A DNA stretch of 64,000 nucleotides from Actinomycetales bacterium (GCA_002919305.1 PKFB01000033.1:169972-233971); one strand, 5' to 3'. Shown: positions 27,595 through 36,220, counted from the first letter of the stretch. A program made the numbers and translations. The notes: a model not told the origin generated them from the letters alone.

Positions 27595-28611
27595 GTGAAA
27601 CGTCCCACGATCGAGGACATCGCACGGCGTGCCGGGGTGTCCAAAGGCGCTGTTTCCTATGCCCTTAACGGGCGGCCGGGAGTATCAGAGGCGACTCGTA
27701 ACCGCGTATTGGCCATCGCCGCGGAATTGGGGTGGTATCCCAGTAGCGCTGCGCGTGCCCTTTCCGACGGTAGGGCCGGCGCGTTGGGACTGGTCGTGGA
27801 CCGGCCAGCGCGGATCTTGGGTATTGAACCGTTCTTTATGCATCTCATCTCAGGGATCGAGGCCATCTTGTCGGCCCGATCGATCGCGTTGCTGCTGCAG
27901 GTCACTGAAGACCAGCAGACCGAGATGGAGATCTACCGACGCTGGTGGGCGCAGCGGCGGGTAGACGGTGTGATCGTGGTCGATCTGCAGGTGGATGATC
28001 CCCGGATCCCACTCCTGGAGAGCCTGGGAATGCCCGCCATCGTGGTCGGCGGACCAGACGGGTTGGGGTCGCTGCCCGGGGTGTGGAGTGATGACGGGGC
28101 AGCGATCCAGTCGGTGGTGGAGTACCTGGCGAAGCTGGGGCATCGCCGGGTGGCGCGGGTCGCGGGCCCGCCTACGCTGCGACACACGCAGGTCCGGACC
28201 ACCGCTGCCCAGAAAGCGGCGCAGGAGGCGGGGATCCCCGAGATCACGACCATCGACACCGACTACACCGGTGAAGCAGGAGGCCGAGCTACCCGGACGC
28301 TGCTGACCCAACAGCAGCCTCCCACCGCGATCATCTACGACAACGACGTGATGGCGGTCGCCGGAGTGGCCGTGGCGCACCAGATGGGGATCAGGATCCC
28401 TGATCAATTGTCGATTGTCGCCTGGGAAGACTCGGCCCTGTGCGAACTGGTTCATCCCGCGTTGACCACGGTGACGCGTGATGTCGCCGAGTATGGCCGA
28501 CACACCGCCGAGCGGCTGTTGGATCTCATTGAAGGGCGGACGGTGACGGTGGAGGCGACCGCGACGCCGCGTCTGCTGGTGCGGGGCAGCACGAGTTACC
28601 CACCCCACTGA
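27595..28611 (+). CDS. LacI-family transcriptional regulator
   Basis: About 338-aa LacI repressor. The N-terminal HTH and hinge are clear: PTIEDIARRAGVSKGAVSYALNGRPGVSEATRNRVLAIAAELGWYPSSAARAL. The periplasmic-binding-like sugar-sensing domain follows, with GALGLVVDRPARILG, VDGVIVVDLQVDDPR, LGHRRVARVAGP, PTAIIYDNDVMAVAGVAVAHQMGIRIPDQLSIVAWEDSALCELVHPALTTVTRDVAEYGR. The start could be TTG 27592 or GTG 27595; GTG gives the usual MKRPTIEDIA. It lies just upstream of the beta-mannosidase gene on the same strand, so it is probably the regulator of that enzyme and of the nearby ROK kinase. Confidence 0.92.
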   Translation: MKRPTIEDIARRAGVSKGAVSYALNGRPGVSEATRNRVLAIAAELGWYPSSAARALSDGRAGALGLVVDRPARILGIEPFFMHLISGIEAILSARSIALLLQVTEDQQTEMEIYRRWWAQRRVDGVIVVDLQVDDPRIPLLESLGMPAIVVGGPDGLGSLPGVWSDDGAAIQSVVEYLAKLGHRRVARVAGPPTLRHTQVRTTAAQKAAQEAGIPEITTIDTDYTGEAGGRATRTLLTQQQPPTAIIYDNDVMAVAGVAVAHQMGIRIPDQLSIVAWEDSALCELVHPALTTVTRDVAEYGRHTAERLLDLIEGRTVTVEATATPRLLVRGSTSYPPH

Positions 28612-28834
28612 TCGCCCGCAGCTGGCACATCGGGCGAGCTGGCTCGTGACGCGACCACGATGCGTGTGACCAGCGTGACTGCGTCGGCGGTCAGGGACGC
28701 CTTCCTACGCCGGTGGGGCCAGCGCGGTGGAGTGAGAGTCGGGTGCGGTGAGCGCTGCCCGGACAGCGGTGGAGGCGTGGCCGGCACGCGTCCACGGGCG
28801 GGGAGGACGTGGAGAACGCAGTGACTGTGCGTAC

Positions 28835-28904
28835 TCATTGAATTCATGATCATCAAGATGATCTTGACGAATTCATGACTATTCATTGAAACTGAATCGG
28901 TTAA
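28835..28904. promoter_or_regulatory. Repeat-rich regulatory region before the beta-mannosidase gene
   Basis: An AT-rich island with several elements. GAATTCATGA is repeated directly at 28840-28849 and 28869-28878. A perfect 7-2-7 inverted repeat GATCATC-AA-GATGATC lies at 28848-28863. A TTGACG -35-like box is at 28864-28869. TGAATCGGTTAA lies at 28893-28904; its complement TTAACCGATTCA has the CG-centred form of a LacI operator and resembles the site before the ROK kinase gene. No clear -10 was assigned. Confidence 0.55.
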
Positions 28905-29004
28905 GTGCTTTCGTTAGAGCCGATGACGCCGCGTACCGGTGACCGCATCCGCCCGCGAGTTCACGACCGGCGGTCTCCGCACACCCTGGCAGGACTGGAG
29001 TGAC

Positions 29005-31491
29005 ATGGCTAACCAAACCGATCTGTGTGAGGGCTGGAGCCTCACCCTGGCGGGTGACCCTGACTCGGTACCCGAGCCGCTGGTAGCGAGGTTGACCGGT
29101 GACGGTATCCCGGCCACGGTGCCCGGCTGCGTCCACACTGATCTGTTGGCGGCTGACCTGATTCCGGACCCCTACCGGGACGCCAATGAGAAACAGCTGA
29201 CCTGGATCGGCCGTACCGACTGGCGGTACCGGACGACGTTCCGCGCCCCCACGGGCTACCACCGAGTAGATCTGGTCTGCCAGGGGCTGGACACCGTCGC
29301 CGACATCGCGGTCAACGACATACCGGTGGGGCACACCGAGAACATGCACCGCACCTACCGGTTCGACCTTCGACCGGCGCTGCGTGAGGGCGACAATCAG
29401 CTGAGCGTGACCTTCACATCGGCGTACGCCTATGCCGAGGCCCACCGCGACCGGTTAGGTAACCTCCCCAACGCCTATCCCGAGCCGTTCAACTTCATCC
29501 GCAAGATGGCGTGCAACTTCGGGTGGGACTGGGGCCCCACCCTGGTCACTGCCGGGATCTGGCGCCCGATCGGACTGCACGCTTGGAATGTCGCGCGTCT
29601 GGAGCAGGTGCGACCGCTGGTGACGGTGGAGGAGGCGGAAGGCACACGACGGGGTCGGGTGCGGCTGCCCATCCGTGTCGAACGCAGCGGCGTGGGGCCG
29701 GCCACCGAATTAACCGTCACGGCCCGCCTCGGCGAGGTGGTCGTCACCGGCTCTCTGGCGCCTGACGCTTCGGAGCTCACCCTGGAGTTGGTCATCGACG
29801 AACCCGAGCTGTGGTGGCCCCGCGGCTACGGTGACCAGCCCTTATACGAGGTGGCTGTCGTGCTGTCCGCCGGTGAGACGGAGCTGGACACCTGGCGGCG
29901 TCGGATCGGGTTCCGCTCCGTGGCATTGGACACCACCCCAGACGAGATCGGGCAGCGGTTCGCGATCGTGATCAACGGGGAGCCGATCCAGGTCCGGGGC
30001 GCCAACTGGATCCCCGACGACTGCTTCCCCTCCCGCCTCACCCCCACGCGCCTGGAGGAGCGGATCCGGCAAGCCCGGGAAGCCAACATCAACCTGCTGC
30101 GGGTCTGGGGCGGCGGGGTGTACGAGAGCGAGGACTTCTACCGGATCTGCGACGAGACCGGCGTCCTGGTCTGGCAGGACTTCCTGTTTGCCTGCGCCGC
30201 GTACCCCGAAGAGTCCCCGCTGGCCGAGGAGGTGGAGGCCGAGGCCCGCGACAACGTCGTCCGGCTGGCGCACCACCCCAGCCTGGTGCTGTGGAACGGC
30301 AACAACGAGTGCATCGTGGGATGGTTCGAGTGGGGGTGGCAGTATTACCTGCAGAACCGGACCTGGGGACGCGGCTACTACGCCGAGGTGCTTCCCCGGG
30401 TGGTGGCTGAGCTGGACCCCACCCGCCCATATCTGCCAGGCAGCCCGTGGTCCGGCTCCTTCGATCTCTCCCCCGATGTGTACGGCTATGGCACTAACCA
30501 CATCTGGGACGTGTGGAACCACCGGGACTACACCGCCTACCGTGAGAAACTGCCCCGGTTCGCCGCGGAGTTCGGCTACCAGGCGCCCCCTACGTACGCC
30601 ACCGTGCGGGCTGCGCTTTCCGACGACCCGCTGGCCCCGGACTCACCCGGGATGCTCGCGCACCAGAAGGCCGAGGACGGCAACGGCAAGCTGTGGCGCG
30701 GACTGCGGTATCACTTCCCGGATCCGGTCGGTTTCGACGACTGGCACTACCTGACCCAGGTCAACCAGGCCCGGGCCATCACGCTGGGCGTGGAGCACTT
30801 CCGCGCCAACTGGCCGGTGTGTACCGGCACCATCATCTGGCAGCTCAATGACTGCTGGCCGGTCACCTCCTGGGCCGCGATCGACGGAGCCGGGCGACGT
30901 AAACCTCTCTGGTACGCGCTGCGGCGCTCCTACGCCGATCGCCTGGTCACGGTTCAGCCCAGCCAGGACGGGCTGAACGTGGTGATTGTCAACGACAGCC
31001 CTGAAAAGTGGGAGACCGAGGTGAGGATGGAGCGGCGCGACGTCGACGGCTCCATCCTGGCGACGGCGGTGGCCCCGGTGCAGGTGCCGCCGCGTTCCGT
31101 GGGGAAGGTGCCGGTGCCAGGCGACCTGGTCTCTCCCGGAGACCAGGCGCGGGAACTGTTGGTGGCCACGGTGGACCAGACGCGGGGCCTGTGGTTCTAC
31201 GCCGAGGACCGGGACCTGGAGTACCCCTCACCCGGCTACGACGTCGCCGTCGAGGGAGAGCAGGTGACGATCACGGCGCACACCCTGCTGCGGGACGTGG
31301 TGCTCCAGGTGGACCGGCTGGCCCCCGACGCCACGGTCGACGACGGGATGTTCACCCTGCTGCCGGGGGAGACCCGGACCGTCACGGTACGCGGGGTCGA
31401 CGGATTGGACGCCGCCGCGGTACGCCGCGTGCTGTGGGTGGTCAACGCCGTGGTCCTGGCGGCACGCGCCGGTTCTGCGAGCCGCGCTTAA
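29005..31491 (+). CDS. GH2 beta-mannosidase
   Basis: 828-aa glycoside hydrolase family 2 enzyme that removes non-reducing beta-mannosyl residues from manno-oligosaccharides. N-terminal beta-sandwich: WSLTLAGDPD, ATVPGCVHTDLL, EKQLTWIGRTDWRYRTTF. Catalytic barrel: GANWIPDDCFPSR, NLLRVWGGGVYESEDFYRICDETGVLVWQDFLFACAAYP, HPSLVLWNGNNECIVGWFEW with acid/base Glu at about 435, and LPRFAAEFGYQAPP with the nucleophile Glu at about 522. TGTIIWQLNDCWPVTSWA is typical of the mannosidase branch. There is no signal peptide, so it is cytoplasmic and acts on imported oligosaccharides. The ATG at 29005 has GGAG four bases upstream; the longer frame from 28939 lacks support. Confidence 0.93.
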   Translation: MANQTDLCEGWSLTLAGDPDSVPEPLVARLTGDGIPATVPGCVHTDLLAADLIPDPYRDANEKQLTWIGRTDWRYRTTFRAPTGYHRVDLVCQGLDTVADIAVNDIPVGHTENMHRTYRFDLRPALREGDNQLSVTFTSAYAYAEAHRDRLGNLPNAYPEPFNFIRKMACNFGWDWGPTLVTAGIWRPIGLHAWNVARLEQVRPLVTVEEAEGTRRGRVRLPIRVERSGVGPATELTVTARLGEVVVTGSLAPDASELTLELVIDEPELWWPRGYGDQPLYEVAVVLSAGETELDTWRRRIGFRSVALDTTPDEIGQRFAIVINGEPIQVRGANWIPDDCFPSRLTPTRLEERIRQAREANINLLRVWGGGVYESEDFYRICDETGVLVWQDFLFACAAYPEESPLAEEVEAEARDNVVRLAHHPSLVLWNGNNECIVGWFEWGWQYYLQNRTWGRGYYAEVLPRVVAELDPTRPYLPGSPWSGSFDLSPDVYGYGTNHIWDVWNHRDYTAYREKLPRFAAEFGYQAPPTYATVRAALSDDPLAPDSPGMLAHQKAEDGNGKLWRGLRYHFPDPVGFDDWHYLTQVNQARAITLGVEHFRANWPVCTGTIIWQLNDCWPVTSWAAIDGAGRRKPLWYALRRSYADRLVTVQPSQDGLNVVIVNDSPEKWETEVRMERRDVDGSILATAVAPVQVPPRSVGKVPVPGDLVSPGDQARELLVATVDQTRGLWFYAEDRDLEYPSPGYDVAVEGEQVTITAHTLLRDVVLQVDRLAPDATVDDGMFTLLPGETRTVTVRGVDGLDAAAVRRVLWVVNAVVLAARAGSASRA

Positions 31492-31582
31492 AGATCTGCT
31501 CAAAGAGCGTGCCTGCGCGTCACGGGGCGGCCCGGCCCGACAAGCGTCGGTCGCGCGGGCTACTCCGTAACGGGCACGCTCA

Positions 31583-31626
31583 CCCGGGGCCTGGCCCCCA
31601 GGGCTCTCGGAGGGCCTGGCCCCGGG
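31583..31626 (+). terminator. Terminator after the beta-mannosidase gene
   Basis: CCCGGGGCCTGGCCC and GGGCCTGGCCCCGGG pair with one T/T mismatch around a 14-base loop. A second, wider pairing (31505-31513 with 31573-31581, 9 bp) lies just upstream. Both could also serve the convergent GNAT gene. Confidence 0.6.
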
Positions 31627-31672
31627 GCTTGGAAGCTTCACGTCGGTTTGAGGCCGGCGGTGGACGCGGCGG

Positions 31673-32266
31673 TTACAGGCGCATCCCGAACCGAAGACTG
31701 TGCTGGTCCCGGTGTAGTTCGTGGAAGCCCACCTTGGCGTAGAACGCCTGTGCCCGCAGGTTAGCCGCCCCCACCCCGAGGTGGACGCCGGGGACACCGC
31801 GTTCCCGCAAGGCATTCAGGAACGTGGTCATCAACGCCCGGCCATGCCCGCGGCCTTGCGCGCGGGGCAGCAGATCAATGTGCAGGTGTGCGGGGTAGTC
31901 GGCCACATCCGGATTGAGCATGCGCTCCGGGTGGTGCAACAGCTCAAGTGTCTGCTCCTGCCGGTTGGTGGGCGGGTGGTCGGGCAGGGGGTAGGAGGCG
32001 GTCAGGGAAGGCAACCACCGGCGTCGGTAGGCCGCAACGAATGCGACCGTGTCCGAGGTTCCGATGATGTAGCCGGCGGGCCCGTCCTCGTCGGCGAGGA
32101 CGAACGCGAGGTCCGGGCACAGCAGCAGATACGGACCAGCGTAGACGTGGCCCAACAGGTGAGGGTCCTGGAACTGGGCGCTGGCGTCCTCGCCGCTGTC
32201 ACCGGTACGCAGACAGATGTCGTAGATCGCGTCTCGGTCCTCGGGCTGGTAGGGACGGATGAACAC
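31673..32266 (-). CDS. GNAT-family N-acetyltransferase
   Basis: 197-aa acetyltransferase. It begins FIRPYQPEDRDAIYDICLRTGDSG. The acetyl-CoA site is HLHIDLLPRAQGRGHGRALMTTFLNALRERG (QGRGHG, motif A), followed by VHLGVGAANLRAQAFYAKVGFHEL (motif B). The layout resembles the acetyltransferase-like domain related to bacterial and eukaryotic O-GlcNAcase partners, but the acceptor is unknown. A GTG at 32266 has TAGGTT seven bases upstream (minus strand), so it is preferred over the TTG at 32275. It ends convergently with the beta-mannosidase gene. Confidence 0.85.
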   Translation of the reverse strand: MFIRPYQPEDRDAIYDICLRTGDSGEDASAQFQDPHLLGHVYAGPYLLLCPDLAFVLADEDGPAGYIIGTSDTVAFVAAYRRRWLPSLTASYPLPDHPPTNRQEQTLELLHHPERMLNPDVADYPAHLHIDLLPRAQGRGHGRALMTTFLNALRERGVPGVHLGVGAANLRAQAFYAKVGFHELHRDQHSLRFGMRL

Positions 32267-32354
32267 GACGCTCAACCTATCGTCCTCGTCGCGGGCGGTC
32301 GAAGCGGTTCCCGTCGGCCCCTCCGGCCTTCCACCATGGGTGGGCGCGGGACCG

Positions 32355-33350
32355 CTACAGACGCGCGGGGTAGCGCGTCGGATCCAGGATCAGTGCGGCT
32401 GCCCCGTACAGACCGGCGTCGCCTCCCAGCGCGGCGGTGGTGACTTCGATACCAGCCAGCGACTCGGACTTGGCGTACTGGCCGATCGCGTCGCGGACCG
32501 CCGGCAGCAGCAGATCCGCCGCCTGGGACACTCCGCCGCCGAGTACCGCGTACCCCAGGTCGTCAGCTGCGGCGACCGAAACGATGCAAGCCGCTAAGGC
32601 GCGTCCGCACCGGGTGAACGCCTCGCGGGCGATCGGATCTCCCTTGCGGGCGTCGGCGGCCAGGTCCGCGGCGGTCGCGCCGTCCTTCCCCCAGCCGTGA
32701 CGCCGCGCCCACGCCACCATGGACGGGCCGCTGGCGTAGGCCTCAACACAGCCACGTCCGCCACAAGGGCAGGGTTCCCCATCGAAGGCGATCACCATGT
32801 GCCCCACGTACCCGGCGTTACCGGAGCGTCCGGGGCAGAGCTGTCCACTGCGGATGATCCCGCCGCCTACCCCGGTAGAGACCACCATGACGAGGGCATC
32901 ATCGTGTCCGCGGGCGGCGCCCAACCAATGCTCGCCCGCCGCGGCGCAGATACCGTCACCGGTGAGTCGCACCGGCAAGCCGGTGTAGTCGGCGATGCGC
33001 GTCACCAGCGGGAAACGCCGCCAACTAGGGATATTCACCGGGCTGACGGTCCCGGCGTCGACGTCGATCGGGCCCGCCGAGCCGATCCCCACCCCCAGGA
33101 TCGAGGTGCTGCCGGCCGCACCAATGAGGGCGTCGAGCAGGCGCGATAACTGAGGCCAGACCGGCTCCTCCCCGTCCGCACCCCGAGGCGTGGGGAGAAC
33201 CACACGATGCAGTAGCCGGCCCTGGGTGTCGATCAGGCCACCGGCCAGTTTGGTGCCGCCGATGTCGACGGCCGCCACGACCGCCTCGACCGGGTCCCGT
33301 GGCGCCGGCGCGGAGATCTGCTCCGGCGGCGCGGGGATCCTTCCGATCAC
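32355..33350 (-). CDS. ROK-family sugar kinase (glucokinase-like)
   Basis: About 331-aa ROK kinase. VAAVDIGGTKLAGGLID is the ATP-binding phosphate-1 motif. GVGIGSAGPIDVDAGTVSPVNIPSW and TGDGICAAAGEHWLGAARG surround the sugar site, and VVSTGVGGGII is phosphate-2. GHMVIAFDGEPCPCGGRGCVEAYASG carries the zinc motif CxCGxxGCxE, with the metal His before it. The C-terminal VLGGGVSQAADLLLP is adenosine-binding. Sugar specificity (glucose, mannose, fructose) cannot be decided; mannose is plausible given the beta-mannosidase. GTG 33350 follows AGAGAGG with five bases between and is preferred; GTG 33383 is the alternative. A LacI-type site lies upstream. Confidence 0.9.
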   Translation of the reverse strand: MIGRIPAPPEQISAPAPRDPVEAVVAAVDIGGTKLAGGLIDTQGRLLHRVVLPTPRGADGEEPVWPQLSRLLDALIGAAGSTSILGVGIGSAGPIDVDAGTVSPVNIPSWRRFPLVTRIADYTGLPVRLTGDGICAAAGEHWLGAARGHDDALVMVVSTGVGGGIIRSGQLCPGRSGNAGYVGHMVIAFDGEPCPCGGRGCVEAYASGPSMVAWARRHGWGKDGATAADLAADARKGDPIAREAFTRCGRALAACIVSVAAADDLGYAVLGGGVSQAADLLLPAVRDAIGQYAKSESLAGIEVTTAALGGDAGLYGAAALILDPTRYPARL

Positions 33351-33427
33351 GATGCCCTCTCTGTGCGGATTGGCCGGTGACACGCCCCGCCGATCCGGCG
33401 GTGGCGGTGCGTCGAGTCATCAGCTTA

Positions 33428-33439
33428 TTAAGCGTTTCA
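33428..33439. promoter_or_regulatory. LacI-type operator candidate before the ROK kinase gene
   Basis: TTAAGCGTTTCA is centred on CG and matches the site before the beta-mannosidase gene (TTAACCGATTCA) at 10 of 12 positions. This suggests one LacI regulator serves both. Confidence 0.5.
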
Positions 33440-33456
33440 GTTGAGGAGGGGGCGGG

Positions 33457-33738
33457 GTGGCGCGCCATACCACCGAGCTTGGTGACCAGGCACGCAGGAA
33501 AAGCAGGAAGGAACGTGCGGCGATGGGTGATACATCTGGTGGATGGTTGACGTCGGGACGTCACGGTGCTGGCGTGACGATCGGCAATGGGAAAGGCGGC
33601 GTGGGCACGACGACCACGCCGGTGTTTCTCGACATTGGATTAGCTCGCGCTGGACGGGCGCTGTGGGAAGAGGCCGCCCCGCTGGCTCAATCGGCCACCG
33701 ACTGGGTCGAGTGGAGTAGACATGAGGTCGCGGCATGA
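33457..33738 (+). pseudogene. Decayed ParA-type partition ATPase remnant
   Basis: A 93-aa frame carrying VTIGNGKGGVGTTTTPVFLDIGLARAG, recognisably a ParA N-terminus (family form xxNxKGGVGKTTTxxNLxxxLAxxG). The conserved GKT lysine of the Walker box is replaced (GTT), so ATPase activity must be lost. All downstream ParA parts (the D-P-Q-N motif, switch II, about 150 or more residues) are missing. The frame instead runs into RALWEEAAPLAQSATDWVEWSRHEVAA, which resembles a helical C-terminal end, suggesting an internal in-frame deletion. The following small gene overlaps its end by four bases (ATGA), as in real parA-partner pairs. Confidence 0.65.
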
Positions 33739-34100
33739 GCACCCGACCACCACGGCGTACAGCACGCCCAGCCACGGTGACGCCCCAGGGTGTCCCTGGG
33801 ACGCGGGCGGAGCCTGAACCGCAACTCATCCAGCCCGCACCGGCCCAGCCTGCCCCTGCGCCGTCCTCGTCAGACGACACGACGACACCGGCGGAGCTGG
33901 TCACGTACACCTGGCAGATCACACCCGACCAGGCCAACCAGGTCGACTACCTGGTGCGGCGGGTGCGCCGTCAGCTCGGCGTGCGGCGCCTGGACCGCAG
34001 CGCCATTCTGTTTGCCTTGGTCGACATCGCCAGCCGGCAGGACGTGCACACCATCCTGCTGACACACCTGAGATCACGTCTAGACAGTCAGACGCCGTGA
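33735..34100 (+). CDS. Small ParB-like partner / CopG-like plasmid maintenance protein
   Basis: 121-aa protein. Residues 1-55 are Pro/Ala/Thr-rich and probably disordered. The C-terminal half, TYTWQITPDQANQVDYLVRRVRRQLGVRRLDRSAILFALVDIASRQDVHTILLTHLRSRL, is helical and resembles the ribbon-helix-helix-like partner encoded after ParA on actinomycete plasmids and integrative elements. It overlaps the decayed parA frame by four bases. With ParA destroyed it is probably an orphan of a lost element. The family assignment rests on context and general form. Confidence 0.6.
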   Translation: MSTRPPRRTARPATVTPQGVPGTRAEPEPQLIQPAPAQPAPAPSSSDDTTTPAELVTYTWQITPDQANQVDYLVRRVRRQLGVRRLDRSAILFALVDIASRQDVHTILLTHLRSRLDSQTP

Positions 34101-34466
34101 GGTCATGACGCCAAGGCGTCAAGAAGGGCACCGTGTCCCCTCGGGGCTCACGAATTGGATTCCCACGGGGACACTGGGCAACGAACCACCAGTGAAAGAA
34201 GTCGGTTGAAAGCAGTCGGTACGCCCTTCGGGCTGGCCGCTGCGGGCCGCCTTGAAGCCGTGCGCTGAGGGCAGGGCGTAACGCAGGCGGCCTCGTGAAG
34301 TGGCTGGCGTAGCCTCGCTGACGTAGCCCCGTGGTGTGCGGTAGCCGCGCTATCAGACCGATGACCTGCTGGATCTCACTACGGGGCCCGTCCAGATCCG
34401 TGCCCTGGATGCCCTCCTGGACATAGGGCGGCCATCAGTGGGCAAGCGATCTCAGATTATTAACGC
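34101..34466. other. Non-coding stretch with stem-loops after the partition remnant
   Basis: No gene supported. GTGTCCCC (34132-34139) can pair with GGGGACAC about 30 bases later. Further on, GCCC-TTCG-GGC forms a small tetraloop hairpin near 34230, and GGCCGCC can pair with GGCGGCC around about 34 bases. The series looks like structured RNA or a mobile-element end. A short open stretch near 34350-34450 (YQTDDLLDLTTGPVQIRALDALLDIGRPSVGKRS) could be part of a degraded gene; I do not recognise it. Confidence 0.35.
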
Positions 34467-34907
34467 ATGGAACTGTCTGTATACCAGTTGGATGACGATC
34501 CGAATCGGGTGGATCGGGACGCGGTGTGGGCGTTCCTGTCTCAGCACGCCTACTGGGGCCGCTGGCGTACCCGGGAGGTCATCGAAGGGCAGATCGACAA
34601 CTCCTGGCGGGTGGTCGGCGCTTACCATCTCGACACCGGACGGATGGTCGGATTCGCACGGGCGGTCTCCGACGGGTTCGCGCTGGCGTACCTCGCCGAT
34701 GTCTACGTCGAACCCGCCCACCGCGGTCGGGGTATCGCCACCGCGATGGTGGAGTACATGATCGAGAAAGGACCGGGCGCGCAGTTCCGGTGGATGCTCC
34801 ACACCGCTGACGCCCACGGGCTGTACGCCAAGTTTGGTTTCGCCGCCCCTAACCACACCTACATGGAGCGACCGGAGGCGCCGACCAGGGCTGTCTCTCT
34901 CGAGTGA
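34467..34907 (+). CDS. GNAT-family N-acetyltransferase
   Basis: 146-aa acetyltransferase. LSVYQLDDDPNRVDRDAVWAFLSQHAYWGRWRTREVIEGQIDNSWRVVGAYHLDTGRMVGFARAVSDGFALAYLADVYVEPAHRGRGIATAMVEYMIEKG contains the acetyl-CoA-binding HRGRGIA loop. WMLHTADAHGLYAKFGF is the C-terminal strand-helix. This form is common in single-domain GNATs that acetylate small molecules or proteins; the acceptor is unknown. The ATG lies six bases after GATTAT, compatible with a leaderless transcript, and no ribosome-binding site is seen. Confidence 0.85.
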   Translation: MELSVYQLDDDPNRVDRDAVWAFLSQHAYWGRWRTREVIEGQIDNSWRVVGAYHLDTGRMVGFARAVSDGFALAYLADVYVEPAHRGRGIATAMVEYMIEKGPGAQFRWMLHTADAHGLYAKFGFAAPNHTYMERPEAPTRAVSLE

Positions 34908-34990
34908 CGCCGTCGCAGTGAGCCTCTCCTGCGCGCCTTTAGGCTCGACACGTCCAGGCAGAGAGGCGACAGATGACGGCAGGCGGGGCC

Positions 34991-35920
34991 TCACACCTCC
35001 GCGAGGCGAGCCGGGTCGGGGGGTTCTCCCCAGTCACCGGTGCTGCGTAGCGCACCCTCCGCCATCAGGTGTCCGAGTCGGAGCCGGCTGGACGCGGGCC
35101 GCCCGTTGAGATACCCGTGCAGCCATCCCGCGGCGAACGCGTCGCCGGCACCGACCGGCTCGACCACCTCCACCGACGGGGCGGGGACGCTGACCTCGCC
35201 GTGCGCGCTGAACTCGGTGGCGGGGCCATCACCATCTTTGACGATCAGGTACGCGGGCTCCGGCAGGAGAGCGCGGATGTCGGCGGCGGTGGCGGTGCCC
35301 CACAGGGTCTCGGCCTCGTCCCGCCCCACGAAAACCGCATCGGCGGCTCGCGCCAGCTCCAGCAGGACCGGGCCGGCTTCGGTGACCGGCCATAGCCGGG
35401 AGCGGTAATTCACGTCGAAACTCACCAGGGACGCCCCACACGGGCGTGGCCGTGAGGATAAGGCGACGTGAATGGTGGCCCGGCAGCTGTCCGACAGCGC
35501 CGCGGTGATCCCGCTCAGGTGCACAATTCGGCTGCGCCGATCCGCTAGCCGCTCCCACAGAGCCGGAGTGGTCCGTGACGCCGCGGAGCCCGCACGGTAG
35601 TACCAGACGTGGTTGACGCCGCCGTCCCGCTCCTTGAAGTAGATCCCGGTCGGGGCGTCTGAGTCGATCTCCACCATGGAGACATCGACTCCTTCGGCGC
35701 CGAGCCGGTCCCGCAAAAACGCGCCGAAGGAATCCGCGCCTACGCGTCCCACCCAGGCGGCACGGTTACCCATCCGGGCCAGGTGAACGGCCACGTTCGC
35801 CTCGGCACCGGCCGCGTACAGCCGCAATGGGCCCCCATCCCGGAGCGGGCCGGGGGGATCAGGCGCCACCAAGGCCATGGACTCGCCGACACATATCGCG
35901 TCATATTCCGCAGCGGCCAC
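34991..35920 (-). CDS. PfkB-family kinase, probable 2-keto-3-deoxygluconate kinase
   Basis: 309-aa ribokinase-family enzyme. YDAICVGESMALVAPDPPGPLRDGGPLRLYAAGAEANVAVHLARMGNRAAWVGRVGADSFGAFLRDRLGAEGV is the typical N-terminus. GIYFKERDGGVNHVWYYRAGSAAS is the sugar-acid recognition segment of KDG kinases, and VEPVGAGDAFAAGWLHGYL has the catalytic Asp and anion hole. GTG 35920 follows AAGGAG by four bases, so the frame upstream to 35983 is unlikely to be coding. It would phosphorylate the KDG formed by the uronate enzymes encoded at 41-46 kb, feeding KDPG aldolase (not in this window). A CG-centred palindrome lies about 95 bases upstream. Confidence 0.85.
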   Translation of the reverse strand: MAAAEYDAICVGESMALVAPDPPGPLRDGGPLRLYAAGAEANVAVHLARMGNRAAWVGRVGADSFGAFLRDRLGAEGVDVSMVEIDSDAPTGIYFKERDGGVNHVWYYRAGSAASRTTPALWERLADRRSRIVHLSGITAALSDSCRATIHVALSSRPRPCGASLVSFDVNYRSRLWPVTEAGPVLLELARAADAVFVGRDEAETLWGTATAADIRALLPEPAYLIVKDGDGPATEFSAHGEVSVPAPSVEVVEPVGAGDAFAAGWLHGYLNGRPASSRLRLGHLMAEGALRSTGDWGEPPDPARLAEV

Positions 35921-36010
35921 CGTACTCCTTTCCCCGGTGCCGATCCTATGGGGTGTCACACGCGGAAAAATCCGCGGGCACATATTCCGGAAGCGCCAGA
36001 GCGCGTCGCA

Positions 36011-36023
36011 AGAAACGTTTTCT
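36011..36023. promoter_or_regulatory. CG-centred palindrome before the KDG-kinase-like gene
   Basis: AGAAACGTTTTCT contains the perfect 8-bp palindrome AAACGTTT, the form expected of a LacI-family operator. It lies upstream of the minus-strand kinase gene. Confidence 0.4.
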
Positions 36024-36220
36024 GAATTCCGGAGTGGTCGGTCAGCAGCCTACCCGCCACGGCGATTGTGAAGTGAGCGTCGGAACGTGCAGAACATTGC
36101 GGACATGATGGAAAATGTCGCGATCAGCAGCCTGGAGAAGGAGACCTGAAGGAAACCGTAAGGTCACTCCCGCACTCTCAGGTCATCGAAGGCCGACATC
36201 GAGACCGGGAGGGCACGATA

